Shown here: one piece after another, positions 16,966-26,502 of the stretch
Numbering within the stretch: position 1 is the first letter of the stretch
Layout: each line of letters opens with the position of its first letter
Assembly: GCA_051647535.1 (NCBI GenBank)
Contig: JBOFEA010000018.1
Span: 118,635 to 182,634 of the forward strand
Length of the DNA: 64,000 nt
Reading direction: 5' to 3'
DNA from: Brevinema_A sp051647535
Lineage (GTDB): Bacteria; Spirochaetota; Brevinematia; Brevinematales; Brevinemataceae
Program-made: the position numbers and the translations under genes
The notes under the pieces: generated by a model
Databases searched by the model: none
Told to the model about the DNA's origin: nothing
Seen by the model: the letters and a program-made list of their open reading frames with translations, nothing else

Positions 16966-17850
16966 TTATAAAAGATATTTCTCAATGAAATATGCCACAC
17001 CATCATCGTTATTGGATAATGTTTCTAAAGGAGCAGCTTCCTTAACTGAAGGTCTGGCATTTTTCATTGCTATACCCCATCCTACAGACGACAACATTTC
17101 AATATCATTGGTGTCATCCCCGAAAGCAACAGTATCAGCCATAGAAATATGGTGTTTGGAAAGAAGATATTCCAATGATTTACCTTTATTAACATTTTTG
17201 TTCATAATTTCTATATAAAGAGAAGGATTTGTTGATTCTGGGCTGTCATGAAGTCCCGGTGAAGTAATTACTGTATATAAATTATCTTTGTGGAGTTGTT
17301 GAATTTCTTCATGAATAGTTTTGATTTTTTGAGGATCTTGGTCTATAATTAAGATCTTTAAGAACGAGTCCAAAGGTAGTTCTTCCAAAGATTTTTTAAA
17401 TCCTTGTACTTTTATTTTTTGTAAATATTGAGTCATGAATTCGTTTTCTAATTCGTAAAAGAATTCGTGTTGAGAATATACAATAGCCAGTACGTTATTT
17501 TGTCTGATAATTCTTAAAATATCTATTGCTTCTTTAGTATTGATATAAGATTCAAAAACAGATGAATTAGTAGTCATATTCCAAATGGATGCACCATTAA
17601 AATTAATCATATAATTAGGAATTCCGCATATTTTAGCAAAAGGAAGAGCAGTAGAAGTTCCTCGTCCTGTTACTATATAAACTTCTCTTCCTGTGTTAAT
17701 AAGTTTTTTTATAGCAGAGATTGTTTTTTCGGAACATTGAAGTTGGTCATTAAGCAGTGTTCCATCTATGTCTATTGCAACTGCTCGAATTTTGTCGGGA
17801 TTAAAATTTTTCATTACATCTGCATTGTCAATAAATTTAGGGTTTTTCAC
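16966..17850 (-). CDS. Cof-type HAD-superfamily phosphatase
   Basis: A cytoplasmic HAD phosphatase of the Cof (type IIB cap) group, which dephosphorylates sugar phosphates, FMN or PLP. Motif I is VAIDIDGTLLND near residue 25, motif II is YIVTGRGTSTA near 62 and motif III/IV is VAFGDDTNDIEMLSSVGWGIAMKNA near 240-265. The start codon is GTG, with GGAG six bases upstream. The 294 residues are slightly longer than usual because of an N-terminal extension of about 20 residues. The substrate cannot be named. Confidence 0.92.
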   Translation of the reverse strand: MKNPKFIDNADVMKNFNPDKIRAVAIDIDGTLLNDQLQCSEKTISAIKKLINTGREVYIVTGRGTSTALPFAKICGIPNYMINFNGASIWNMTTNSSVFESYINTKEAIDILRIIRQNNVLAIVYSQHEFFYELENEFMTQYLQKIKVQGFKKSLEELPLDSFLKILIIDQDPQKIKTIHEEIQQLHKDNLYTVITSPGLHDSPESTNPSLYIEIMNKNVNKGKSLEYLLSKHHISMADTVAFGDDTNDIEMLSSVGWGIAMKNARPSVKEAAPLETLSNNDDGVAYFIEKYLL

Positions 17851-17971
17851 ATTGATCTCCCAATAATTTGTGTTATATTATAGCATTAAAAGTTCTTAAT
17901 GTAAATAGTATTAAATTTTTTCTTTTTTATTCCGATAATAGTAAGATTGTCAAATATATTTAGGAAATAAT

Positions 17972-19558
17972 ATGTTAAAAAAATATGTATGTCTGTTTTT
18001 ATTTATTCCGGCCGTATTGTTTGGCGGTTCTCCCAAGAGAGAATTAAGAGCTGCATGGATTGCAACGGTATTTAATATTGATTGGCCGTCTCAATCTGGA
18101 TTACCTGCGGAATTACAGCAGAAAGAGTTAATAAATATTCTTGACAGGCTTCAGGAGATGAAATTCAATGCTGCAATTCTTCAAGTAAAACCTTCTTCTG
18201 ATGCATTTTACCAATCAAAATTATCCCCTTGGTCACGTTATCTTACAGGAACACAAGGGATACATCCTGGTTATGATCCGCTTAAATTTTTTATTGCAGA
18301 AGCACGCAAACGTAATATAGAAACACATATTTGGGTAAATCCTTTTCGTGTATCAAACGGTGAAGGATTGGATCAATTATCCGGTATGCATATGGCTGTT
18401 AAAAATCCCGATTGGTTGATCAGATATAATAACAGATATTATTTTGATCCCGGAAATCCTAAAGTACAGGAATATATTATTCAAGAAATATCGGAAATTG
18501 TTAAGTCTTATGATTTGGATGCGCTTCATATGGATGATTATTTTTATCCTTATAAAGTTATTCAGAATAAGGTTGTTATTCCTTTTGGAGATGACGATTC
18601 TTGGAGGAAGTACGGGCAGAACAATTTTAGAGACCGTGATGAATGGCGTAGAAATAATATTGATCATTTTGTGTTTACGTTGAGTCGTAAGATTAAAAAA
18701 ATAAAACCTTGTGTTCAGTTTGGAATTAGTCCTTTTGGCGTTTGGAGAAACAAATCTGAAGACCTTCGTGGTTCTGATACCAAAGCCGGACAAACCAATT
18801 ATGATGATTTGTATGCGGATGTACTAAAATGGATAGAAAATCGCTGGATTGATTATGTCATGCCTCAAATTTACTGGCACTTCGACACCAAAACAGCACC
18901 GTTTGATGTCTTGGTGTCTTGGTGGGAAAAATATACTCGTAATAAAGTAAATTTGTTTATAGGAATTGGAGTATACAAGCTTAAAGAACAAAATTGGCCT
19001 ACCGAATATATTTCATCCCAAGTGGATTTTATCAGAAAGCACCCTCATGTGAACGGAGTTGCTTTTTATAGTGCAAAATGGCTGGTAAATGATACGAAGA
19101 ATATTAAATCCCTTATGCGGAACAGTATTCATAAAAATTATGCACTTCCGCCTATCAATAAGACTGTTTCTGCATCCAAACCCAAGTCTCCCGATCGTAT
19201 GAAATTAATCAATAAACAAGACGGAACAACTTTTCAATGGGAAAATGCTGATATAAAAAATACCCAGTATTTTGTTCTGTATCAATTTGAATCCGATAAT
19301 ACTAATCAGGATAATGCAAGACATATTTTGGGAATGGTTTCGGCTCAAGACGAGTTGCAATTTACGGTGCCGGAATATCGTGCTGATCGATTATATGGGA
19401 TTACTGCCGTGTCGCGGTTTCATGAAGAAAGTCTGATTCGTTTTTTTGATAATAAATCTACTAAATCAAGTATGATAGCTGATATTTTAGATGGATTAAC
19501 TGTTGACGGTGTTGATGAGTCGGCAAATGTTGCTTTGATATCGGAATCCGATTCCTAA
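17972..19558 (+). CDS. Exported GHL10-family (DUF187, YngK-like) glycoside hydrolase-like protein
   Basis: A signal peptide (MLKKYVCLFLFIPAVLFGGS) is followed by a GHL10 TIM barrel. It opens with RELRAAWIATVFNIDWPS near residue 24, includes FNAAILQVKPSSDAFY, THIWVNPFRVSN and the acidic LDALHMDDYFYPYK near residue 190, and ends near WIDYVMPQIYWHF. About 150 C-terminal residues form a separate domain resembling a fibronectin-type fold. GHL10 members are predicted hydrolases, and some relatives act on peptidoglycan-like or denuded glycans. The location is periplasmic or lipid-linked. The substrate is unproven. Confidence 0.88.
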   Translation: MLKKYVCLFLFIPAVLFGGSPKRELRAAWIATVFNIDWPSQSGLPAELQQKELINILDRLQEMKFNAAILQVKPSSDAFYQSKLSPWSRYLTGTQGIHPGYDPLKFFIAEARKRNIETHIWVNPFRVSNGEGLDQLSGMHMAVKNPDWLIRYNNRYYFDPGNPKVQEYIIQEISEIVKSYDLDALHMDDYFYPYKVIQNKVVIPFGDDDSWRKYGQNNFRDRDEWRRNNIDHFVFTLSRKIKKIKPCVQFGISPFGVWRNKSEDLRGSDTKAGQTNYDDLYADVLKWIENRWIDYVMPQIYWHFDTKTAPFDVLVSWWEKYTRNKVNLFIGIGVYKLKEQNWPTEYISSQVDFIRKHPHVNGVAFYSAKWLVNDTKNIKSLMRNSIHKNYALPPINKTVSASKPKSPDRMKLINKQDGTTFQWENADIKNTQYFVLYQFESDNTNQDNARHILGMVSAQDELQFTVPEYRADRLYGITAVSRFHEESLIRFFDNKSTKSSMIADILDGLTVDGVDESANVALISESDS

Positions 19559-19642
19559 AACAGGAAGTAGGGATACAGCTGATTCAAATAGTGATACTAA
19601 TGGTTGGTATTAATATCGGATTGAAATTTTGGTTGACAATGT

Positions 19643-22600
19643 TTAATTTGATTCCCAAGCTGAAATTCTTGATCCATGGAAATTATCGGCGGGAGATACA
19701 AGAATACAAGATGATACTTCATTTTGTATCGTAGGAATATGTGAAATGACTCCGACAATACGGTGTTCTTCTCGAGTCAGCAGGCGAAGAGTTTCAAGTA
19801 CCTGTACCAAGCTGTCTTCATCTAATGATCCGAATCCTTCATCCACAAAGAAAAAACGATGACCTGTTCCGCTTTCCTCTGATAAGGCAAGTGCAAGTGC
19901 CAAAGCTGCTTGAAAACTCTGGCCTCCCGATAATGTGGTCATATTTCTTTGTTCACCGCCTGAAAGATGGTCGATAACGGTAATGACTTTTTGATCTGGA
20001 TTTTCTGGAGCTGAAAATTGAAATTGGTTTTTGGTAAAATGCAGAAACCTCTTATTAGCAGATTGGCATAGCAGGGATAGATATTTTTGCCCGATGAATT
20101 GTACCAATCTTTTTCCCTTGAACAAATTATTCAATAGGTTAATATTACTGAATTTGATATTAATAATATCAAATTCTTTTTTTAGATTCAATTTTTTATC
20201 CCACTCTTTCTTTAGTTGGGTTATTTCTGATTTCAATGCACCAATATGTTGTAAAATCCTATTATTTTCAGTGGTTTTGGTTGTAATCTCAAAATCTATT
20301 TTTTCCCGCTCGGCAGATAAATCTTCAAAAGCGATACCGTTGCATTCTTGTGTTAGTTTATCAAACTGTTCTTCTAATGATTTCAAATCATAAAAAAACT
20401 TATCAATGTCTGAACTTTCTTTATAAGGATATTGTTTTATTTGATGGTACTCTTCAAGTGAAACGGATAGTCTTTGAAATTCCGTATCTTTTTCTTTGTA
20501 TAGAGTATTCAATTCGTTTTGACGGCGTTCTTTTTCTGTTGTCTGCTGTTTGATTTGTTCAGACGTTCTTGCTATTGCTTCGTTGATTTGAGAGCAGTCT
20601 GATATTGATTGATCCAATGTTGGTTTTGTTGTCTGAATTTGTGTAGTAAGCTTTTGTTCTTGTTGATCCAGCTCTGTAATTTTTTGAGCTGATTGAAGGC
20701 AGACTTCGCTTAGTTCTTGTATTTTTTGGTTTAACAAGTCTATGGAATCAAATTCTCCTAAATATTCTTTTTTTCTAGAGATCAGCTGATTTAATTCGTT
20801 TTGAACAGCCGGTATTTCCTTTTCAGCTGATGCTGCTTGAGTATATTCTAATCTTGTTTGTTCAATTTGGTCGGAAACTTCTTTTAAGTATTTTTCATCT
20901 ACCGGATGGTACGGCGAAGGATGGTCTGCAGAACCGCATAACATACATGGTTCGTGATCACATAACTCATTTACAGCAATATTCAGTCCGATGAGTTTTT
21001 TTGATTGATTGCTGAGGAGAGTACCTTGTTCAAGTAAAGAGTCCTTTTTTTGTGCACGTTCCTGCAGGTCTTTCAGTTTAAGAGTTATCTTGTTGATTTC
21101 ATCATTGTTTTTTGAATAGTTGTCTTGACGGTGCCGTAAAGAATTTAGCTGGACTTCGGGATTTTGTTTAAATAAGCTATCCTTCTGTTGGCGTACAGAT
21201 GCTAATGTTGTTTCTAATGTTTCGATTTCTTGTTTTAACCGGTCACGTTCCAATGTGAATTGGGTAGACAGAATTTCACTCTGTTTGTTTTTAGAATTCA
21301 ATTCTGCAAGCATTTGTTCGATATGTTGAATTTGTTGGATTAAATCGGAAATTTGTTCTTCTAATTTAATTAGGTCGTTAATTTTACGTCTTGCTTTAGC
21401 GTTCTCAAAATCCGTTTTTTTGCTGTTAAGATCCTGCAGTTTTTCGGAGATTGAATTCCATTCGTTTTTTTTATTCAATAACGTTTCCAGCTTTAACTTT
21501 TCCAAATTGAGTGTTTGTAATCGATCGGACAAGCTTGTTCCAAGATTTTCAGTATGTTCCAGCTCCTGTTCTTTGGAAAGGATTTGAGTATCGGAAACCT
21601 CTTCCAATTGTTTTAAAGACTCCTGCAGGCTGTTGAATTTGGATTTGATGTGGGATTCTAATTCTTTGACAGCGTTGCTTAAGTCAAATTTTTCCAGTTG
21701 GAAGAGACGCATCAATGTTTCAGCATTGTCTTTGGGTGTGGATTTGAGGAAATCCATAAAGTCACGTTGCTGGAGAATAACGGTTTTTCGGAAGTCATTG
21801 TATGTTATTCCCAATAACTGTTCGCCGTCATTATGGTTTAAAGGTACAAGTTCTCCGGAGCTTGATATTTGTAAAAATTCATGAGTTTTTTTGAAATTTG
21901 ACCTATCTTTTTTGTTTCGTACGGCGTGAATACGACATAAAAATTGTTCCTTAATATTATGGCTGTTGTAAATTTCAAAGCTGAATTCAATCAGCATATG
22001 TGGCCAATCCAAATTCATCATATCGTATATAGTAGAAAAATGCTGCTGGTCTGTTTTAGTGTTCATTTTTCCTAGGCGTTCTGTTTGTCCGTATAACGCA
22101 AAAATCATTGCTTCAATTAATGCCGATTTTCCACTGCCTACAGCTCCAAAAATACCAAAAAAGTGTTTGTTTTCTTCTTCTAAAACTGGAAAATCAAGCT
22201 CTATTCGGTCTTTGTAAGAGTAAAATCCTTCAATAATAAGTTTTCGAGGAAGAAATCCTTGTTTTTTTGTTAAAGCAGAAGGTGCAACGGAATCGTGATT
22301 TAAACATTCTTGAAAGAGTGAGATCAGTTCTTCGTTTGGAGGAATTCCTTGCCGGGTTTCAAAGTATTCTGTAAACAACTCTATAGGATCATGGTTTTTA
22401 AGGTTTTCGTTTTGTTCGGTAGTTTTGCGTTCAAGAGCAATACGCGGAAGGGATTCAATCCGTCTTATTCGTGGATGGCTTTGATACAAGCGTTGTTTTT
22501 CTTCGCCTGTCAAATATCGATTTCCTTCCCAAATCAGTGTAATGTAGTGGTCTTTTTCTTTTTCGAGAACTTCAATAATATTAGTGAAATCCTCGAAATG

Positions 22601-23500
22601 AATAGTTTTAATATCATGTTCTGTTTCTAATGTAATTGTGTATTCTTTATTTTTTCTGCCGATTTCCAAAATCAAGACGCTTTTTGTCTGCCCTGATTCC
22701 GATTCTCCATAAATTAACGGACTTCCCGTATAGAAAGCTTTTGATTTGGACGAGTACAGTTCCTGTGCTTTATGAATGTGACCCAAAATCACATAATCAA
22801 TTCCTTCAGGAAGTTTTCCCAAGGAAACAGCTCCCATAGAGCCCGCAATAGGACGTTCACCGGAATCTTCTTTAAGTTCAGCTTGGTAGAGATCTTTTTT
22901 TTCCGGAAGAGCAAAGAAATGGCCTAATAAAATATTACATACGTCCGGTTCTTGCGAGATATTCTTTTCCCATTCTTGGCACAAAATCTCATAAGCTTTT
23001 TTGTCCGGATCTTCAATTCCCAGATCCTTTTTTAATCGCAGAGCATTAGCATAAGGACTCATCAAAAATCGAATCGTTTGTTTTAGTTTTTTAAAGGTGA
23101 TTTCTATAAATCCGTTTCCTGATGCACTAATCTCCCAATTTTTTGCCGAACCTTCTAAATTGGGAATGTTGCTCGGAAATCCCGAAATCGCAACTCCTAC
23201 TTGTGATGCAAATGCTTCCGATGCAGACAAAAATAACGGATTATCATGGTTTCCCGCAATAACTAATACCGGGCATTCTCCTCCTCGTGAAAGTTCAGCA
23301 AGCGTTTGTACAAATAATTTTGTCATTTCCGGACTGGGAGTTTGTGTATCAAAACAATCTCCTCCAATCAGTATAGCATTGACATTTTCTTGTATCGAAA
23401 TATCTATAATTTGTTTGAGAATTTTTTCTTGTTCTTCTAATCGGGAAAAACTTTCTAATTTTTTTCCAATATGCCAATCAGCCGTGCATAGAATTTTCAT
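19643..23500 (-). CDS. sbcDC: SbcD-SbcC (Mre11-Rad50) fusion nuclease/ATPase
   Basis: One 1285-residue chain joins both subunits of the SbcCD exonuclease, which opens hairpins and blocked DNA ends. Residues 1-~400 are the Mre11/SbcD phosphodiesterase, with DWHIG, GGDCFD, GNHDN, LLGHFFA and VILGHIHKAQ. From about 415 the Rad50/SbcC ATPase follows: Walker A GAVGSGKSA near 455, long coiled coils, the zinc hook CMLC near 852, signature TLSGGQS near 1190, Walker B FFFVDEGFGSLDEDS near 1220 and VISHI after it. All catalytic motifs of both parts look intact and in frame. The ATG at 23500 has AAGGAG five bases upstream; a TTG just before is not needed. These proteins are normally encoded by two adjacent genes. 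Confidence 0.93.
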   Translation of the reverse strand: MKILCTADWHIGKKLESFSRLEEQEKILKQIIDISIQENVNAILIGGDCFDTQTPSPEMTKLFVQTLAELSRGGECPVLVIAGNHDNPLFLSASEAFASQVGVAISGFPSNIPNLEGSAKNWEISASGNGFIEITFKKLKQTIRFLMSPYANALRLKKDLGIEDPDKKAYEILCQEWEKNISQEPDVCNILLGHFFALPEKKDLYQAELKEDSGERPIAGSMGAVSLGKLPEGIDYVILGHIHKAQELYSSKSKAFYTGSPLIYGESESGQTKSVLILEIGRKNKEYTITLETEHDIKTIHFEDFTNIIEVLEKEKDHYITLIWEGNRYLTGEEKQRLYQSHPRIRRIESLPRIALERKTTEQNENLKNHDPIELFTEYFETRQGIPPNEELISLFQECLNHDSVAPSALTKKQGFLPRKLIIEGFYSYKDRIELDFPVLEEENKHFFGIFGAVGSGKSALIEAMIFALYGQTERLGKMNTKTDQQHFSTIYDMMNLDWPHMLIEFSFEIYNSHNIKEQFLCRIHAVRNKKDRSNFKKTHEFLQISSSGELVPLNHNDGEQLLGITYNDFRKTVILQQRDFMDFLKSTPKDNAETLMRLFQLEKFDLSNAVKELESHIKSKFNSLQESLKQLEEVSDTQILSKEQELEHTENLGTSLSDRLQTLNLEKLKLETLLNKKNEWNSISEKLQDLNSKKTDFENAKARRKINDLIKLEEQISDLIQQIQHIEQMLAELNSKNKQSEILSTQFTLERDRLKQEIETLETTLASVRQQKDSLFKQNPEVQLNSLRHRQDNYSKNNDEINKITLKLKDLQERAQKKDSLLEQGTLLSNQSKKLIGLNIAVNELCDHEPCMLCGSADHPSPYHPVDEKYLKEVSDQIEQTRLEYTQAASAEKEIPAVQNELNQLISRKKEYLGEFDSIDLLNQKIQELSEVCLQSAQKITELDQQEQKLTTQIQTTKPTLDQSISDCSQINEAIARTSEQIKQQTTEKERRQNELNTLYKEKDTEFQRLSVSLEEYHQIKQYPYKESSDIDKFFYDLKSLEEQFDKLTQECNGIAFEDLSAEREKIDFEITTKTTENNRILQHIGALKSEITQLKKEWDKKLNLKKEFDIINIKFSNINLLNNLFKGKRLVQFIGQKYLSLLCQSANKRFLHFTKNQFQFSAPENPDQKVITVIDHLSGGEQRNMTTLSGGQSFQAALALALALSEESGTGHRFFFVDEGFGSLDEDSLVQVLETLRLLTREEHRIVGVISHIPTIQNEVSSCILVSPADNFHGSRISAWESN

Positions 23501-23554
23501 CAAGTCTCCTTGATTTGTTGTTTTGTTAAATTTACGAGTGATATATTATACTAT

Positions 23555-23591
23555 AAAAATAGGGATAAAAAAAATTTTTATCCCTATTTTT
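23555..23591. promoter_or_regulatory. 17-bp perfect palindromic hairpin between divergent genes
   Basis: A 17-bp perfect stem (23555-23571 and 23575-23591, loop AAA) lies between the sbcDC and nhaC starts, upstream of both. A TATAAT for sbcDC on the minus strand (23545-23550) is next to it. The hairpin could be an insulating bidirectional terminator, but no gene reads into it, so an operator role is also possible. Confidence 0.5.
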
Positions 23592-23689
23592 AAAATTTAT
23601 TTTTGTTTGTAATATTTTCATAATCATGGTGCTGTTTATGTATCACGTTATATGAAAATAATGATCATTATATAAATATGATAAATAGG

Positions 23690-23719
23690 TTGAGTTGCAG
23701 GTAGTAAATATTATATAAT
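23690..23719 (+). promoter_or_regulatory. Probable promoter of nhaC
   Basis: TTGAGT (23690-23695), 18 bases, TATAAT (23714-23719), about 45 bases before the nhaC start. Confidence 0.55.
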
Positions 23720-23764
23720 AAAATTTGTACTGTCAATTAAGCAAAAATAATTAGGAGGTTCATT

Positions 23765-25213
23765 ATGAGGATCAAAAAATCAGAATCTTCAGTTGCATTT
23801 ATTTGTGTATCCATTGTTTTACTAGCACTATACTTTTTTATGATGATTGGAAAAATATATATTTCTTCGGCAGAAATTCTGTTGATAGCCGCTTCAACAG
23901 CTGCTGTTGCCGCTATATGCCAAGGCTTTTCTTGGGATGAAATTCAGGAGGCTGTTCTTCAAAAAATTTCTGATACGCTTCCCGGTATTTTAATTATTAT
24001 TTCTGTTGGATTTGTCATTGGTACTTGGATGATTGGCGGGACGATTCCTATGCTTATTTATTATGGTCTTAAACTTGTCGATGTTAAAGATCTTCTTGCC
24101 GCATCTTTTTTCTTGACTTCTATTGTCGCAACTGCTACCGGAACTTCTTGGGGATCTGCCGGAACTGCCGGTATTGTTTTGGTCGGAATCGCCGGAACTG
24201 CCGGTGTACCCCTCGCTCCTGTAGCTGGTGCTGTTGTGTGTGGTGCTTATTTTGGTGATAAAATTTCCCCTCTTTCTGATACAACTAACTTAGCCGCTAT
24301 TTCTTCAGGAACCACTGTATACAAGCATGTTAATCATATGCTTAAAACTACTTTGCCTGCTTATTTGATTTCTATGGTCATATTTATCTTTGTCGGTAGA
24401 ACTTTTAGTTCATATATGTTTAATACTAATGAAATTTCATTGACAATTTCTGTTTTGGATCAACTATTTACTTATAATATTTTTCTTTGGTTTCCCGTAA
24501 TATGTATTCTAGCCGGTTCTCTGATGAAAAAACCTCCTATTCCTGTGATGATAATCTCCGGATTTATTGCTGTTTCTAATGCAGTTCTTGTTCAGAAATT
24601 CTCTCTCTCTCAGGCCTTAACAGCAGGAATTTCAGGATTTGATATCAGCTTTTTCAGCACCCATTCTCAGCAACTATTACAGCTGACTCCCAAAATTATT
24701 AGCTTTTTAAATAGAGGTGGTATGAATTCTATGCTGGGTGCTCTATTGGTTATGATTCTTGCTTATTCTTGTACCGGAATTTTAGCATTAACCGGTGCTT
24801 TTAATATTTTTATTCGTAAAGCCATAACTTGGATACACGGTTCTGCTTCTCTTATTATTGTTACGATGATTTCTGCATTTACTTTAGGTATAATGTCTGA
24901 AACGTATGTCTCGTTGATCGTAACCGGTGATTTGTTTAAAGATCTTTATAAAAAATTTCATCTTGCTCCTGAAAATTTATCGCGTGCTCTTGAAGATTCT
25001 GTCACAGGTACTCAACCTTTTATTCCTTGGACCGCCGCCGGTATTTATATGTCTTCTACTCTTGGTGTGCCTACAATAGAATATATGCCTTGGGCCATAT
25101 TAACATATGTTTCTATTTTCTTTGGTATTTGTTCGGCATTGTCCGGAGTCGGAATTACCACACTTAAAACAAAATCTCATTCACATTCTAATTATTTTTC
25201 TGCAGAATCTTAA
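23765..25213 (+). CDS. nhaC: NhaC-family Na+/H+ antiporter
   Basis: A 482-residue inner-membrane protein with about twelve hydrophobic segments. NhaC signatures include SFFLTSIVATATGTSWGSAGTAG near residue 120, AGAVVCGAYFGDKISPLSDTTNLAA near 158 and the C-terminal DSVTGTQPFIPWTAAG. NhaC exchanges Na+ for H+; some close relatives exchange malate/lactate or carry lysine, so the exact ions are inferred. AGGAGG lies six bases before the ATG. It is a single-gene unit upstream of tRNA-Thr. Confidence 0.92.
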   Translation: MRIKKSESSVAFICVSIVLLALYFFMMIGKIYISSAEILLIAASTAAVAAICQGFSWDEIQEAVLQKISDTLPGILIIISVGFVIGTWMIGGTIPMLIYYGLKLVDVKDLLAASFFLTSIVATATGTSWGSAGTAGIVLVGIAGTAGVPLAPVAGAVVCGAYFGDKISPLSDTTNLAAISSGTTVYKHVNHMLKTTLPAYLISMVIFIFVGRTFSSYMFNTNEISLTISVLDQLFTYNIFLWFPVICILAGSLMKKPPIPVMIISGFIAVSNAVLVQKFSLSQALTAGISGFDISFFSTHSQQLLQLTPKIISFLNRGGMNSMLGALLVMILAYSCTGILALTGAFNIFIRKAITWIHGSASLIIVTMISAFTLGIMSETYVSLIVTGDLFKDLYKKFHLAPENLSRALEDSVTGTQPFIPWTAAGIYMSSTLGVPTIEYMPWAILTYVSIFFGICSALSGVGITTLKTKSHSHSNYFSAES

Positions 25214-25220
25214 AAAAATA

Positions 25221-25250
25221 TTGACATAGTACGTGTTTTTGTGCTATAAT
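25221..25250 (+). promoter_or_regulatory. Sigma-70 promoter of tRNA-Thr
   Basis: TTGACA (25221-25226), 18 bases, TATAAT (25245-25250), 18 bases before the tRNA 5' end. Confidence 0.85.
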
Positions 25251-25268
25251 ATTATATAAATCATCTTC

Positions 25269-25328
<60 letters not shown>

Positions 25329-25341
<13 letters not shown>

Positions 25342-25405
25342 AGGTAGCTTCTCTTCAAAAAAGCAAGTATAGATAATTCCTATACTTGCTTTTTTTATTT
25401 TAAAT
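25329..25405 (+). repeat. attL: 77-bp direct repeat of the tRNA-Thr island
   Basis: Identical base for base to 34627-34703. It contains the last 13 bases of tRNA-Thr and its hairpin terminator. Weaker similarity continues past it (both copies have ATCTCAACTGTA nearby). Integrase-encoded islands commonly duplicate the tRNA 3' end in this way. Confidence 0.93.
25361..25396 (+). terminator. Terminator of tRNA-Thr (inside attL)
   Basis: A 12-bp perfect stem (25361-25372 and 25380-25391) followed by a T run. The same structure is repeated at 34659-34694. Confidence 0.88.
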
Positions 25406-25488
25406 TCAAAATCTCAACTGTACAGAAATTGTACAGAAACTGTACATACCAAAAATCGACAAATCAAACTTGTAATGGAGATTTAATT

Positions 25489-26502
25489 ATGGGATTGCTA
25501 AAACGAAATGGGATTTTTTATTTAGAATATAAAGATGGTACAAAACACAAAAGAATGTCCTTAAAAACTCGTAATAAAGAACTCGCTCAAAAAATGTATG
25601 ATAACTATCTATTATCTAAGATCACAAACAAAATACTAAACCCAAACCCTACACTTCAAGAAAATCAAATCATACACACTCCAGTAAGTGAAAAGAAAAG
25701 AAAAAGCCTTTTAATATCCTTTACCGAGTATTTAGATTTGTGTACTAGTCAAAACCTTAGTCAAGGTGTGATTCATGCTAAAAAGCGTTTATATGAATTA
25801 CTAAAAAACAACAAAATCACTTACTTAGATGAGATAAATCAAAAACTGTTAAATCATATTGTAAATGATCATCAAAAAGATATGGCAAATCATCACATAA
25901 AAAATCTCAAAGCTTTTCTTAATTTCTGTATTAAAAAGCGATACTATACTAGAGAAGACTTTGAAAGCTTAACATTTATCAAACAAAAAGAGAGTATAAG
26001 AGATATTACTATAAATGAAAACGATTATCAAAAGCTAATCAAAAATTGTTATGATACTGACTTCAAATTATATATGATGACTTTATGGGAGACTGGTTGC
26101 CGTCCTAACGAGATTATCAATCTCAAAAAGAGTGATATTAACTTTGAGAGGGGAACAACGAAGTTGTATCAGAATAAAACAAAGAAATATAAAACAGCAT
26201 ATTTAACTGATAATCTTATAAACATTTTCAAAGATATTCAAACAGAGTACGTCTTTATGGGATACTCTAAAAATAGCTCTTACTACTCTATACAATTTAG
26301 AAAACTCCGTGATGAGCTTAATCTTAATAAAGATTATTGTTTGTATGCTTTTCGACATAGTTTTGGTACGAGAATGTTAAACAAGACAAAAGATATACAT
26401 CTTGTCTCAAAATTACTTGGACACTCAGATATAAGTATCACAGCAAAACATTACATCAATCGTTCTGATTCAGAAATACGTGAAAAATTAATGAGTAATT
26501 AA
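25489..26502 (+). CDS. Tyrosine recombinase (integrase)
   Basis: A 337-residue phage-type integrase. Residues 1-50 match the N-terminal arm-binding fold (MGLLKRNGIFYLEYKDGTKHKRMSLKT) and a SAM-like core-binding domain follows. The catalytic domain shows Arg in ETGCRPNEI, Lys in TKKYKTAYL, LYAFRHSFGTR as box II (Tyr where His is more usual), LGHSDI and the nucleophile in HYINR. The start is set at 25489 by GGAG upstream and by match to the second integrase, which begins MGLIKRN. It lies directly after attL and the tRNA terminator. It looks intact and should catalyse integration and excision at tRNA-Thr. Confidence 0.92.
   Translation: MGLLKRNGIFYLEYKDGTKHKRMSLKTRNKELAQKMYDNYLLSKITNKILNPNPTLQENQIIHTPVSEKKRKSLLISFTEYLDLCTSQNLSQGVIHAKKRLYELLKNNKITYLDEINQKLLNHIVNDHQKDMANHHIKNLKAFLNFCIKKRYYTREDFESLTFIKQKESIRDITINENDYQKLIKNCYDTDFKLYMMTLWETGCRPNEIINLKKSDINFERGTTKLYQNKTKKYKTAYLTDNLINIFKDIQTEYVFMGYSKNSSYYSIQFRKLRDELNLNKDYCLYAFRHSFGTRMLNKTKDIHLVSKLLGHSDISITAKHYINRSDSEIREKLMSN

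Noticed and set aside
18377..18793. 138-codon minus-strand frame inside the GHL10 gene
   Set aside because: It is a shadow frame; the plus strand carries the recognised family motifs.
22636..23513. Plus-strand open frames inside sbcDC
   Set aside because: They are shadows of a well-supported minus-strand gene with intact motifs.
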